A stretch of 64,000 nt of DNA, from NCBI RefSeq assembly GCF_964340395.1, contig NC_135552.1, forward strand, positions 27,149,681-27,213,680, given 5' to 3'. The notes under the pieces were generated by a model. It worked only from the letters and a program-made list of their open reading frames with translations. It was not told the origin of the DNA and did not search any database. The DNA comes from Glandiceps talaboti (taxonomy: Eukaryota > Hemichordata > Enteropneusta > Spengelidae). Shown here in pieces: positions 1 through 10,557 of the stretch; position 1 is the stretch's first letter; each line of letters opens with the position of its first letter. The position numbers and the translations under genes were made by a program.

Positions 1-487
1 AATTTGGATATTATCACAATCAGGAGATATTTGTGACTAAATGTATAACTTATTAGTATCTATTCCTCTTATTTGAAATGTCATTTTTACCTCTACTCTC
101 TGTACACTAATAGATTGAAAGTCCTTTAACAGAAGCTAGTAAAGTTATTATGATCCTGATATTTGATAATGAGGCTAGCGATGATTTTGATGATCAGTTC
201 CCTTATTAAATAATTTCTACATTTTAGTATTCTAGTCTATAATATAAGTCTATAAATATTTTCTATAGAGGGCCTTTTAACTGTTTTATACTCATCCTTT
301 CATGCGTTGACAGGTATACATTTTCCAGTCAGCCGTAGAAACTTTTTTATTCTACATAAAAGTTACAAAGATTCAGTTGTTCCTTTCCACTAGTGTTTTT
401 GTACAGCAAAGGAAATCAATACCATGACAATGATCACTTTTTTCACTTTTTGTAATTCTTTGAAATTTTTTTCCTGCAAACTTTCAG

Positions 488-614
488 TGTTCTAGTGTTA
501 GCTATAGTGTATGTGGTTGGTGGAGTTTTATACCTGCGATTTGTCAGACAGGCTGAAGGTACAGATCTGATACCAAATAAGGGTTTTTGGATTGTCTTAC
601 CTGGATTGATCAAG
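488..614 (+). CDS. Gene A penultimate exon (transmembrane helix)
   Basis: Acceptor ctttcag ends at 487 and donor gtagga starts at 615. The 127-bp exon begins with the third base of a split codon and ends in phase 0, exactly like 9969-10095 of gene B. It encodes the membrane helix and the conserved AEGTDLIPNKGFWIVLPGLI stretch. Confidence 0.85.
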
Positions 615-1415
615 GTAGGAATTTTAGTCATATCTATTTTCTTCTTGTACTGAGTGATAAATTATTTGGTTGAGAGAAAGATTACATGAATTGCATTAGG
701 TCGTACTAGTCCAGTGTTATTTCTAAGATTTGGGAACCCTAACGACAGAAGGAGAAAAGCAGGTAAAATTTATAAAGTTCCATATTTATATTCCATATTT
801 ATACCTCAATTTTTACTTATACAGGCCACGGTTGTAATCCCACTTCTCCTATTAGTGTTATCTTATCAATGGAGTCATAAGAATTGCATCATTCTTTTGT
901 GCTGGGATAACTTTTTCTGTACCCAGCACACAACTGTTTTTCTGTACCCAGCACACAACTGTTTTTCTGTACCCAGCACACAACTGTTTTTCTGTAGTGA
1001 GCATACAACTGTTTTTCTGTACCCAGCACACAATTGAATTGTATTCCTAATCCAAACTGGGCCTTTAAGAAAAAGTGCTCATCTATTCCAAATAATGGAA
1101 TAAATACAATGATGTCACCCACCTGGGATAACCAATGAATTTGCTTATACACAAAATTCCCTAAACAAGTGTAAATAAAAAACCATGAACCTATATCAAT
1201 ATGTAAAAGACAGTCAAACACCAGATCTTAAGGATAAAATGTGTATTTTATACCTGTAGACATTGTAAATGTGTGTAGAAAAATAGCTATGATTGTCACA
1301 TCCTGACTGTTTATAATTATTAAAAGTGATATATTTACAATCTAATTTGTTCATACCATTTGTACATGTACAATATTTGTGACTCTACTCCACAATGTGT
1401 ATTCCATTACAATAT

Positions 1416-1446
<31 letters not shown>

Positions 1447-1664
1447 TATTTATTTATTTATTTATTTATTTATTTATTCAATTTTTTAATTTTAATTTTA
1501 TTTTTACAAATTACTTATGGATGACACTCTTACAATATTTTAAGTCATACTCCCAATATCCAAATCATTGATTACATTTTTTTATTTCTTCAATTTTTCA
1601 GGATGGTTTCCTGTTTGCAATAAGTCCATGCAGGAAGAGTTCATCCTATGAAACTGTAGGCTAG
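488..1664 (+). CDS. Gene A: 3' end of an M6PR/ATG27-like type I membrane protein (last two exons, 5' part outside window)
   Basis: Two exons are visible: 488-614 and 1602-1664 (stop TAG at 1662-1664), joined by a GT/AG intron 615-1601. The first encodes a transmembrane helix (LVLAIVYVVGGVLYLRFV), then the motif AEGTDLIPNK and FWIVLPGLIK. The second encodes the cytosolic end DGFLFAISPCRKSSSYETVG. Aligned by eye with gene B, 29 of 42 residues match across the membrane exon, and that exon has the same 127-bp length and splice phases in both genes. The lumenal domain lies left of the window. Family assignment follows gene B. The FW..LPGLIKDG segment resembles the juxtamembrane part of the cation-dependent mannose-6-phosphate receptor. 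A possible polyadenylation signal AATAAA lies at 2684-2689. Function is inferred from family only. Confidence 0.8.
615..1601 (+). other. Gene A last intron
   Basis: The intron holds a four-copy short repeat around 905-1030 (tgtacccagcacacaactgt, one copy altered to tagtgagcatacaa) and a TTTA microsatellite at about 1411-1478. I see no coding sequence. The short ORFs across the four-copy repeat have no protein-like composition. Confidence 0.6.
1411..1478. repeat. (TTTA)n microsatellite
   Basis: About sixteen copies of TTTA with one TATA interruption near 1443, in the last intron of gene A. Confidence 0.9.
1602..1664 (+). CDS. Gene A last coding exon
   Basis: Acceptor tttttcag ends at 1601. 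The 63-bp exon encodes DGFLFAISPCRKSSSYETVG and stop TAG. Its length including the stop equals that of the gene B last exon (10479-10541). Confidence 0.82.
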   Translation, partial: DGFLFAISPCRKSSSYETVG

Positions 1665-2906
1665 AGACACTGGTGGATAATATGGCAAACTTCAAATCGG
1701 AGTAATAATATCATAACTAGGCAAAGCCCATAAGCTCACGCATGGTAGATTCATTTGTGACCGGCTGCCTGGGCCAGGGTTTGTACACTAATGATTTAGG
1801 TAATTTTCCAGGGGTGTTGACCATCAAAATTTATATATATATATATATCTGACATGGACGAGAAGTAAAGAAAGTCAACACTCTATGCAATTGTTGGTTT
1901 CAAAAACCATCATAGCCATTAGATTAAAATTGTTAATTTTCAATCAGCCAACTTATCAAAGACCCTCCACCAACGTTGGTATTTGGACAAATGTTTTGTC
2001 AAACATTGCGATTTCTCAATTCAACTCGTTGATTTAGGAATGTTACTGTACCAACAAACATACGAAAGTAGTTATTCTTTTTAGAACATGTAAAAAATAT
2101 CGACCATATAAATGTCAAAACTGCACATCCACAACCGGGAAATTCAACTGCGCTATGTCATCAGTGGTCCGTATTGCCTACCATGTGTCAACTTCCAAAT
2201 AGTGTAACAATTTCTCCTTGAGGTACAGTGATGCCTCGATACTTGTTACATTGTTACGATACTCGTGCCAACAGGCCTACTATTACAATATTGCAATGCA
2301 TGGCAATGTTATGTCGCCTATATGATGATACGGTAGCGCGTGGAGAATGCACATAGTATATGGCAGGCGCATGCATAGTCACTGCGCGCCGCAATGCATC
2401 CCTGGGAGCACCACCATTTTTTTCCGCATGTATATACAACGTAACGTGCATGCGTACTAGTCATTGAGCCGCTCCGCGATCTATTATACATATCTTTGTT
2501 TCATATCCTATCCATTTCAAATTTAATTACATATTCAAATGAGGTTGACGGTCTTTCAAGGCTGATGCCAAACTCTACGAATCAGATTGGTTGCATAAAA
2601 CAACAATTGCTATGTATACTATGCTGATTTTATAGGAAGAGGCTTGCTGGTATACAGCCACTAAGCAAGAAAGTGCTTGTTACAATAAAAACAAAAGAAT
2701 TTGCAACTTATAGGACTGAGGGCGTGATGCCAGATGATTGTAAACCCATTGTCACAATGGTGGATTTTGAATATGGTGTGACAGCTTGAACTCTTGTATA
2801 TTTCTGATGTAAGATTTAATTTTATCGAAATTAAAGTCAGTGATTATTTCATTTTACATCAATATGCAATGATTATGATTACTTGATAAATTATTGAGTA
2901 TATGCA
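1665..2906. other. Intergenic region between tandem paralogues A and B
   Basis: No gene was recognised. It contains a short TA repeat near 1832-1848. Between about 2260 and 2480 base composition changes to a more GC- and CpG-rich stretch (gcgcgccgc near 2383) that stands out from its AT-rich surroundings. That stretch could be a promoter or an untranslated first exon of gene B, but nothing in it proves this. Confidence 0.35.
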
Positions 2907-3430
2907 TTAGCTGCAACTAAATATTTAAAAAAAAAATGTTTTATTAGGTACAATAACTCACTCATAATATTATACCCCCTGAAAAGAATTGCATCACCTG
3001 TGGATATGCATTTTTGCAGCAGCTGTATATATATATACAATAAATCAAATCAATGTGATCCACATCCAAAGATCAGTGCCCTCTATGGTGATCACGGTTT
3101 CAACTGTTTCTGTACTGCTTATAAATAATATTGACTGCTGATGAATATATAAAATGTTTAAGTATTGGTATTTCAACAATTTTCAGTAAAAATATTGTGG
3201 TTGTCTGATCAAAATTTGATAATCCAGTTACAACTAGTACAGGTTTAACACAGTGACAGATTTTGCTCAATATTTCAACTTGCCACCACTACCTACAGAT
3301 ACTATTGACTACTAATTAACATATATAATCTCTTTTATAAGTAATTGACCAATTTTTAGTGAATATTCCTTTGGAGAAGGATTGACTGATGTGTGAGGGT
3401 GCCTTGTTACATAATAGTTGCAGCTAGTAA
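2907..3430. mobile_element. MITE-like element with terminal TAGCTGCAACTA inverted repeats (copy 1)
   Basis: The left end reads ttagctgcaacta at 2907 and the right end reads tagttgcagctagtaa near 3414-3430, an inverted pair. The interior shares long stretches with 49161-49530, for example tgtactgcttat, ggttgtctgatcaaaa and tttaacaattttca. Two dispersed copies plus terminal inversion indicate a non-autonomous DNA transposon. No ORF is present. Confidence 0.6.
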
Positions 3431-3756
3431 TTAGATTTAAAAGACAGCTATAACGCATAGACTGACGTACAGTGTCTATGTATAAACAAACATTACATTC
3501 TTTAGTAACCCAGCTAATGCTTTAGGTATCATGACCTCATGTAAAGGTCACAAGGTTATATCATTCATTTCTTGTGCATTACAATAAAATTATTATGATT
3601 TTTTTTGTTGGGGGGAGGGGGCAGAGGTGTTCATTGTACATTATATTATAGTAAAATTTACAATTTTTTAGAAGTTTAAGTTATCTTTCATGACAACCAA
3701 AGTATGGATAGGATTAGATATTGATTGTATTACAATGTATGTACTAATTTGTGAGC

Positions 3757-3998
3757 AGGACAGTCAATGTATGTACTATTGTTGTAAGCAGGACAGTCAA
3801 CTAATTTCAGTACCTATAATAACATTTTATCTTATGCTAGAGGGTCAAAATAGAACAAGAAGGTTGATTTATTCCAGTGCAACTACAGTAATTATGTGTA
3901 GTGCATGGAGCAGAAGTGCATTACCAAGAAATTAAATGATTGTTATTTCTGGCATGCCTATATAGGTGGTAAAATTGTAATACAGGAAATGAGAATTG
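3757..3998. mobile_element. MITE family X, copy 1 (termini cagtacct..aata / attg.aggtactgag)
   Basis: The stretch includes cagtacctataataacat, atgctagagggtcaaaatag and, towards the right, taggtggtaaaattgtaata followed by gagaattg. The order and sequence correspond to 44085-44640 and, in reverse orientation, 13730-13868. The overlapping 81- and 72-codon ORFs are not protein-like. Confidence 0.55.
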
Positions 3999-4869
3999 TT
4001 GGTATCATGTTTATACTCATGAGTGTTTATGGTTTTGTCACCTTTGACCTTTTATCAATTTATCTATTGACTCTATATCATCAAAGAATTCTGTTTTTAG
4101 CATTACAAATATTAAAGTATTAAAACAAGTAATTGAATCCGATAACATCCAAACAGATATTTTATACACATGATAACATGATCTCAGTTTCAGTTTTCAA
4201 ATAAATTATCTTCTTGAATAAAATCAATACATTTCTGTATTTAAGTACAGGATTTAACCAAGTATTGACAATGGGATTTTCTTGATAGTCGATTAAAACT
4301 GTTTAATAGTAAACATTTTCAAGAGTGAAATAAATGTAATTTTATCAAATATAATATATTTAGCAGTGAACCTCTGTCAGTTCTTCACATTTCAAGTCAG
4401 TTGTAGCATAATTTTTTGTCCAAATAGGTATGTTTTCAAAGCTGTCAAAATATATTTCCTGCAATATTCCAAAATTTTGTGAAACGTTTCATCAAAAAAT
4501 CTTGAATATTTAAAAAAAATTAATTTCATCCAAAAATATTGAATATTCCAAAATTTTGTAAAACTTCATCCAAAAATCTGGAATAATTATCAAAATCTTG
4601 TAAACCTTCATCGAAAGTCTTGCATATTCCAAAATTTTGTGAAACTTAATCTAAAAATCTTATATATAATAGGAAATGACAATTATAGTAAATGACACGT
4701 TGCGTTCACATGAAATGACAATATGATGTAGTAAAATGAGACATCATGTTCACATGACAGCTCAGAGTCCACTTCCCCATAATGCTGGTATTAGATAGGA
4801 GAATAATAGGTAATTTGTTTCATTTCAAAAATGATCTTTGCCCTGTCCTGGGTCATACGTACTCTACAG
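3999..4869. other. Upstream region of gene B
   Basis: AT-rich. It contains three to four imperfect copies of a phrase like ccaaaattttgtgaaacttc (about 4465-4650) and two related stretches ending in cacatga (4690-4760). A splice-acceptor-like ctctacag ends at 4869, just before the gene B start codon, suggesting an untranslated upstream exon somewhere to the left that I cannot place. Confidence 0.4.
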
Positions 4870-4874
4870 GCGTC

Positions 4875-5065
4875 ATGGCATACACTAGTATGATCAGGCC
4901 ATGTCATATTTTGGGGATGTTGTTGCTGGTTTCCTTAATGCTGACACTTCTGCCATGTACAGTGGGAGCGGATACTTGCAAAACAATCAACTCTTGCAAG
5001 TGTAAGTTTGACAATGGGAGTGTTATAGACCTCATAGACCTGGCAAATAAAGATGGAACTGCAAG
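4875..5065 (+). CDS. Gene B coding exon 1 (signal peptide)
   Basis: Encodes MAYTSMIRPCHILG, then a hydrophobic core ending TVGA, the likely signal-peptidase site, then DTCKTINSCKCKFDNG. The donor gtaagtgg follows 5065 and splits an Arg codon. The frame is open upstream to 4782 but the preceding ctctacag looks like an acceptor, so I begin at 4875. Confidence 0.75.
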
Positions 5066-8000
5066 GTAAGTGGCAAGTTATATAGTTTGTTACAAGTACT
5101 GCAGTATACACAATTGACACATAACCTGAAGATAGGTGATCATTTGATTATACACCACACTAGTTGTTGTATTGTGTAATTTATACTTCAAAATTTACAA
5201 GAAAATAAAGTTTCTGATTTGACCATTTATATTAGCTCTATCTATCTAAATCATGTTTAGAGAAGATAAATTGTATATTAGGCAGTCTTTCAGCTGGTCT
5301 CTAATGTAAGTGGAGGTGTAAATCGTAATGATACCGTATATGAACTAAACTGTGAGTGGAGGTGTAATGATACTGTATAGGAACTAGACTGTGAGTGGAG
5401 GTGTAAATTGTAATGATACTGTATAGGAACTATACTGTGAGTGGAGGTGTAAATGGTAATGATACTGTATAGGAACTAGACTGTGAGTAGAGGTGTAAAT
5501 GGTAATGATACTGTATAGGAACTAGACTGTGAGTAGAGGTGTAAATGGTAATGATACTGTATAGGAACTATACTGTGAGTGGAGGTGTAAATCGTAACGA
5601 TACTGTATATGAACTAAACTGTGAGTGGAGGTGTAATGATACTGTATAGGAACTAGACTGTGAGTGGAGGTGTAAATTGTAATGATACCATATATGAACT
5701 AAACTGTGAGTGGAGGTGTAATGATACTGTATAGGAACTAGACTGTGAGTGCATGCAGGTGTAAATTGTAATGATACCATTATAGGAACTAGACTGTGAG
5801 TGGAGGTGTAAATCGTAATGATACCGTATAGGAACTAGACTATGTGAATGGAGGTGTAAATCGTAACGATGCTGTATAGGAACTAGACTGTGAGGGGAGG
5901 TGTAAATCGTAATGATACCGTATAGGAACTAGACTATGTGAGTGGAGGTGTAAATCGTAATGATACCGTATAGGAACTAGACTGTGAGGGGAGGTGTAAA
6001 TCGTAATGATACCGTATAGGAACTAGACTATGTGAATGGAGGTGTAAATCGTAACGATGCTGTATAGGAACTAGACTGTGAGGGGAGGTGTAAATCGTAA
6101 TGATACCGTATAGGAACTAGACTATGTGAGTGGAGGTGTAAATCGTAATGATACCGTATAGGAACTAGACTGTGAGGGGAGGTGTAAATCGTAATGATAC
6201 CGTATAGGAACTAGACTGTGAGTGGAGGTGTAAATCGTAATGATACCGTATAGGAACTAGACTATGTGAGTGGAGGTGTAAATGGTAATGATACCGTATA
6301 GGAACTAGACTGTGAGGGGAGGTGTAAATCATAACTGAGTGTGGAGGTGTAAATCGTAATGATACCGTATAGGGACTAGACTATAGTGTGGAGGTGTAAA
6401 TCATAACTATACCGTATAGGGACTAGACTATAGTGTAGAGGTGTAAATCATAACTATACCGTATAGGGACTAGACTAGTGTAGAGGTGTAAATCATAACT
6501 ATACCGTATAGGGACTAGACTAGTGTAGAGGTGTAAATCGTAATGATACCAGATAGGGACTAGACTAGTGTGGAGGTGTAAATCATAACTATACCGTATA
6601 GGGACTAGACTAGTAAGGAGGTGGAAATCATAATGATACCGTATAGGGACTAGACTAGTGTAGAGGTGGAAATCATAATGATACCGTATAGGGACTAGAC
6701 TAGTGTAGAGGTGGAAATCATAATGATACCGTATAGGGACTAGACTAGTGTAGAGGTGGAAATCATAATGATACCGTATAGGGACTAGACTAGTGTAGAG
6801 GTGGAAATCATAACTACATGTATACTGTATAGGGACTTGACAGCTAGACTATAGTCTTTCAGGAACGACTCCTGTTTTATTAGTTGTATTTGATTTCTTG
6901 AAACATTTTTGAATATTAATCAGTTCCTATATGCAATGAAAAGTTACACTATTTTGTTTTGTTAAAAACTAAATTTTGAACTTTTTCAATAAATTCAAAT
7001 CTTTAGTTAACTCACCTTTGTCTTCATTATTTTTTGTAGTTTACATGCATCTGTATCTCATTCATTTATGTTGCCAGTGATTTTCAAAATCTGACTGTAT
7101 ATATATTGTTATTGTTCAGGTTTCAAGACGTCATAGACCCGGCAGGTCATTACTACAGTTACAATCCATGTGAGCCATTTTCAGATGGCAGTGGATCAAA
7201 TTGCAAAGATGTAGCTGTAAGTTATAGTCATGTCAGTTAAATGATACAGTCACTAAAATTAATTCAGTCATCCATCAAGAATATATATTAATATGATATA
7301 TTTTCTGTTTTTTTAACACTTGGGCTAAATGTTCAATTAATCAAACATTATTAGGAAATTTAAAAAAAAAGCTACTAAAATTATGGTCAAGACAAGTAGA
7401 TAAATTAACTTTATGCTGAGTGCAGTGAACAGATCTAAAATAATCAACAGTGCTTTGAAATCCAAATTTTACTATTTTATTTATGTTCAATTATTGATGC
7501 CCCAACTTTTTAATTAGAAGACTTTATTAGACAAATCTGTACAGCTGTATGTGACCAGTATGCTGTAATGTAAAAGTGACTTAGAAGCACATGGTCAGTA
7601 CATAGACATAAAATCAGTAAGTGCTGATTTGCATATTAGGATGCAATACTGTATATGGCTGTTATAGTCATAAATAAACCTATCAGTAAAGCATGGCTTG
7701 AACATTGATCATGTACATGTAGTTACATTTTTATGACCTGTGACATTTCAGGTATATATTTAACATGATGGGTAATTGATATATAACAGAATCAAACAAT
7801 GTGTCACAGAGTGTGAACACATACACACAATTAACAAATGGAATTATAAGTACAAAATGAATTGTGTAAAATCATGGATGTATCAGAGGAGACTCTGGGG
7901 TTACATCCATTGCAAAACATAATTGTACAGCCTTTCTTAGTCATTTCCAATTGAAAGAATGTTGAATAACTTGTTTGTACACAACTTTAAATATTATACT

Positions 8001-9345
8001 TACATGCCTTGAATAACTTAACTGAAATACTGCTTGAATACTTTAACAGAAATACTGCTTGAATAACTTAACAAAAATACTGCTTGAATAACTTAATTGA
8101 AAAACTGCTTGAATAACTTAATTGAAATACTGCTTGAATGACTTAATTGAAATACTGCTTGAATAACTTAATTGAAATACTGCTTGAATAACTTAACTGA
8201 AATACTGCTTGAATAACTTAACTGAAATACTGCTTGAATAACTTAATTTAAATACTGCTTGAATAACTTAATTTAAATACTGCTTGAGTAATTTAATTGA
8301 AATACTGCTTCAATAACTTAACTGAAATGCTGCTAGAATACCTTAACATAAATACTGCTTGAATACCTTTAAAACTGAATTGAAATACTGCTTGAATAAC
8401 TTAACTGAAATGCTGCTTGAATACCTTGATTTGAACCTTCAATATTATCTCTTGTTTATTTTGATGTTAATTTCTTCTCTTTATAGGCCTGTCAGAAAAC
8501 TATTTTAGAATATTATAGCCTTGGTACTCAAGACTCAGCAACTTTTACGACAAATGAAGACAAAGTAGTAATTCAGTATTCAGAAGCAGAAGCAGAAAGG
8601 TAAAAATGTACTCCAATTGTACTATATGCAAGTCAATTGTAATTGTGACACTAAAAGATAGCACATCATAATTTTAAAAAAGTTGTCTCACTATGAAACC
8701 ATCTGTTGAATAGAGTTGACTTCAATAATCAAATAATGTATGTGTATTTTGTGTGCATCCATAATGACAATTTTGTCATTTTGATGATCGAGGGGAATTT
8801 TTGGTACCATCAAAGCCAAAGCCTGTCCAGTTTTATTTACCATGGGCCAATGATAAAATGATCTCACAGCAATGTCGACTCAACATCTCTGGTTATATGG
8901 TGACTGTCAAGGTATCTCAGAAGACAACATTTAATAAGTAACATATGATCCATGGTGTTCTTGTTGTTACAGATTCAGTTACTTCACACTTGTTTGTACA
9001 CCAGCTGGCACTAAGGATGAATTAGAATTTGTTACAGAGTCCCCTGAAATGCACTATGTAAGTTAGACGTTTGAATACTTACACAATTGTACACTGACAT
9101 TAACATTGAAATATGCAAAGATGACGGATACTGTGAATTTGTAATATATACATCGATCCTGCATAATCAGTCAGGAATATTACAAAGTATATCCCATGCA
9201 TATCCCGATCCTACAGACAAATAATTAATTATATACAATGTACTAAAAAAATGTCAACAATGTGTATGTATGTATGTATGTATGTATGTATGTATGTATG
9301 TATGTATGTATGTACGGTATGTATGTATGTATGTATGTATGTATG

Positions 9346-9377
<32 letters not shown>

Positions 9378-10541
9378 CACATTTATGTAATAAAATTGTG
9401 TATAAAGTAATATCTCTTGTCTTTCAACCTTGATTACAGAAATTCAATCTTAAATCAAAGTCATGCTGTCCTACAGAAGGTGGTGGAGGTGGTCTCAGTG
9501 CAGGAACAATATTGTGTATCATGTAAGTTATAGTTATTGTGCCTGCAACAGAACTTAAAAGTTCATTCTGGGAAGAAAAATGACATGGAGATCGAAATGC
9601 TGGAAGAATCATTTATTGTCTATTCAGTAGAGAAAGATTTTTGATGAAATGAAATGTATACGTTGATTTGGAATCATGTATATTTTGTGGTAATTATGTC
9701 AATGGTTGAGATAACCTGTTTTATGCTACATATGAAACAATGAAGATAAAAAGTGATGATAAACAGACACACAGACATAATCTCTCTCTCTTGCTCCCTC
9801 CTTCCTTCCCATCCGCCCGCCTTCCCTCCCAGGAGTCTCTTATTAAATAATTACCAAACATAGGATAAGTGGGCAGTGTGCACTTTTAGATTTTCAATAC
9901 ACATAAAATTTAGTACTGAAATATACTGGTCTGGTATAACAATTTTTACTGTTTTATTGTGTTTTCAGATTTATAGTCTTGGTTACACTGTACATAGTTG
10001 TTGGTATTTTGTACATGAAGTTTGTCAGAGAAGCTGAAGGTACAGATCTCATTCCAAACAAGATGTTTTGGATTTCCTTACCAGGTTTAATCAAGGTAGG
10101 TTTAACATATCGTAACATAATGTAACATAACATAATGTCACATAACGTAACATAACAGAACAGAACAGAACACAACACAACACAACACAACACAACACAA
10201 CACAACACAACACAACACAACATAATGTTATGTAATGTAACATAACATGACATAACATGACATAACACAACATCACATCACATCACATCACAGTGATACT
10301 GTGATGTGAAGTATTAAAATGAACATAAATTATATTGTTGGTGCAACCAAAGAATGTTCTGGATTTTGATAGCATTATGTCAAATTTGAATGCCGGTATT
10401 ATGCTTGTAATAAACTTCTGTTATTTCTGTCATTATTGTACAATTTGAATTGTTATAGCTTCCTTCTTTTCCTTACAGGATGGTGTCTTGTTTGTGCTCA
10501 GGCCTTGCAGGAAAGGTTCAACGCCATATGATGAGATATGA
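4875..10541 (+). CDS. Gene B: M6PR/ATG27-like (MRH-type) single-pass membrane protein, complete, 7 coding exons
   Basis: Coding exons are 4875-5065, 7120-7216, 8487-8599, 8973-9057, 9440-9522, 9969-10095 and 10479-10541. All have GT/AG boundaries and the reading frame closes across every junction (759 nt, 252 residues plus TGA). The order is: signal peptide (hydrophobic MLLLVSLMLTLLPCTVGA); a lumenal domain with about nine cysteines including NPCEPF, LVCTP, ESPEMHY and SCCP; a glycine linker; a transmembrane helix (about FIVLVTLYIVVGILYMKF); then a short cytosolic tail (FWISLPGLIKDGVLFVLRPC). A cysteine-rich lumenal module with a late E..Y pair, followed by one helix and an FW-containing tail, fits the mannose-6-phosphate receptor homology families (CD-M6PR, ATG27), which sort cargo between Golgi and endosomes. 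The carbohydrate-binding residues cannot be verified by eye, so ligand binding is inference. Start 4875 was chosen because its ATG has G at -3 and +4. ATG 4890 is an alternative. Confidence 0.8.
5066..7119 (+). other. Gene B intron 1
   Basis: A 2.05-kb intron from donor gtaagt to acceptor ttgttcag. About three quarters of it is the 46-bp minisatellite at 5300-6850. The remainder is AT-rich with nothing recognisable. Confidence 0.75.
5300..6850. repeat. 46-bp minisatellite, about 33 copies
   Basis: The unit reads approximately gtgagtggaggtgtaaatcg then taatgataccgtataggaac then tagact. Later copies (6340 on) drift to a shorter form beginning gtgtagagg and containing aaatcataactatacc. Most early units carry GTGAGT, a good 5' splice-site hexamer, and sit just downstream of the real donor of exon 1. 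Confidence 0.95.
7120..7216 (+). CDS. Gene B coding exon 2
   Basis: Acceptor ttgttcag and donor gtaagt. Encodes FQDVIDPAGHYYSYNPCEPF then SDGSGSNCKDVA. The Y..NPC pattern is typical of MRH/ATG27 lumenal domains. Confidence 0.85.
7217..8486 (+). other. Gene B intron 2
   Basis: AT-rich intron. Its last 480 bases are largely the 25-bp array described separately. Nothing else is recognisable. Confidence 0.7.
8010..8430. repeat. 25-bp minisatellite, about 16 copies
   Basis: The unit is approximately cttgaataacttaattgaaa then tactg. It ends about 55 bases before the acceptor of gene B exon 3, so it flanks the branch-point region. Confidence 0.93.
8487..8599 (+). CDS. Gene B coding exon 3
   Basis: Acceptor ctttatag and donor gtaaaa (weak at +5). 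Encodes ACQKTILEYYSLGTQDSATF and on to EAEAE, with a split Arg codon at the end. Frame and phase match both neighbours. Confidence 0.83.
8973..9057 (+). CDS. Gene B coding exon 4
   Basis: Acceptor ttgttacag and donor gtaagt. Encodes FSYFTLVCTPAGTKDELEFV then TESPEMHY. It contains the late Glu and Tyr positions characteristic of MRH-type folds. Confidence 0.85.
9256..9376. repeat. (TGTA)n microsatellite
   Basis: About 28 copies of GTAT/TGTA with one cggt interruption near 9315, in gene B intron 4. Confidence 0.93.
9440..9522 (+). CDS. Gene B coding exon 5
   Basis: Acceptor ttgattacag and donor gtaagt. Encodes KFNLKSKSCCPTEGGGGG then LSAGTILCI, the end of the lumenal domain, a glycine linker and the beginning of the membrane helix. 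Confidence 0.84.
9969..10095 (+). CDS. Gene B coding exon 6 (transmembrane helix)
   Basis: Acceptor gtgttttcag and donor gtaggt. Encodes IFIVLVTLYIVVGILYMKFV, then REAEGTDLIPNKMFWISLPG and LIK. Same length and phase as 488-614 of gene A. Confidence 0.88.
10105..10295. repeat. CATAA/CACAA pentamer-type low-complexity tract
   Basis: Degenerate repeats of taacataatg change to a clean CACAA run (about 10168-10220) and then to CATCA. It lies in gene B intron 6. ORFs on the minus strand here are artefacts of the repeat. Confidence 0.9.
10479..10541 (+). CDS. Gene B last coding exon
   Basis: Acceptor ccttacag ends at 10478. Encodes DGVLFVLRPCRKGSTPYDEI and stop TGA at 10539-10541. A YDEI C-terminus is a plausible tyrosine-based sorting signal (inference). 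Confidence 0.87.
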   Translation, partial: DGVLFVLRPCRKGSTPYDEI

Positions 10542-10557
10542 ACAAACTGTCATTCTA

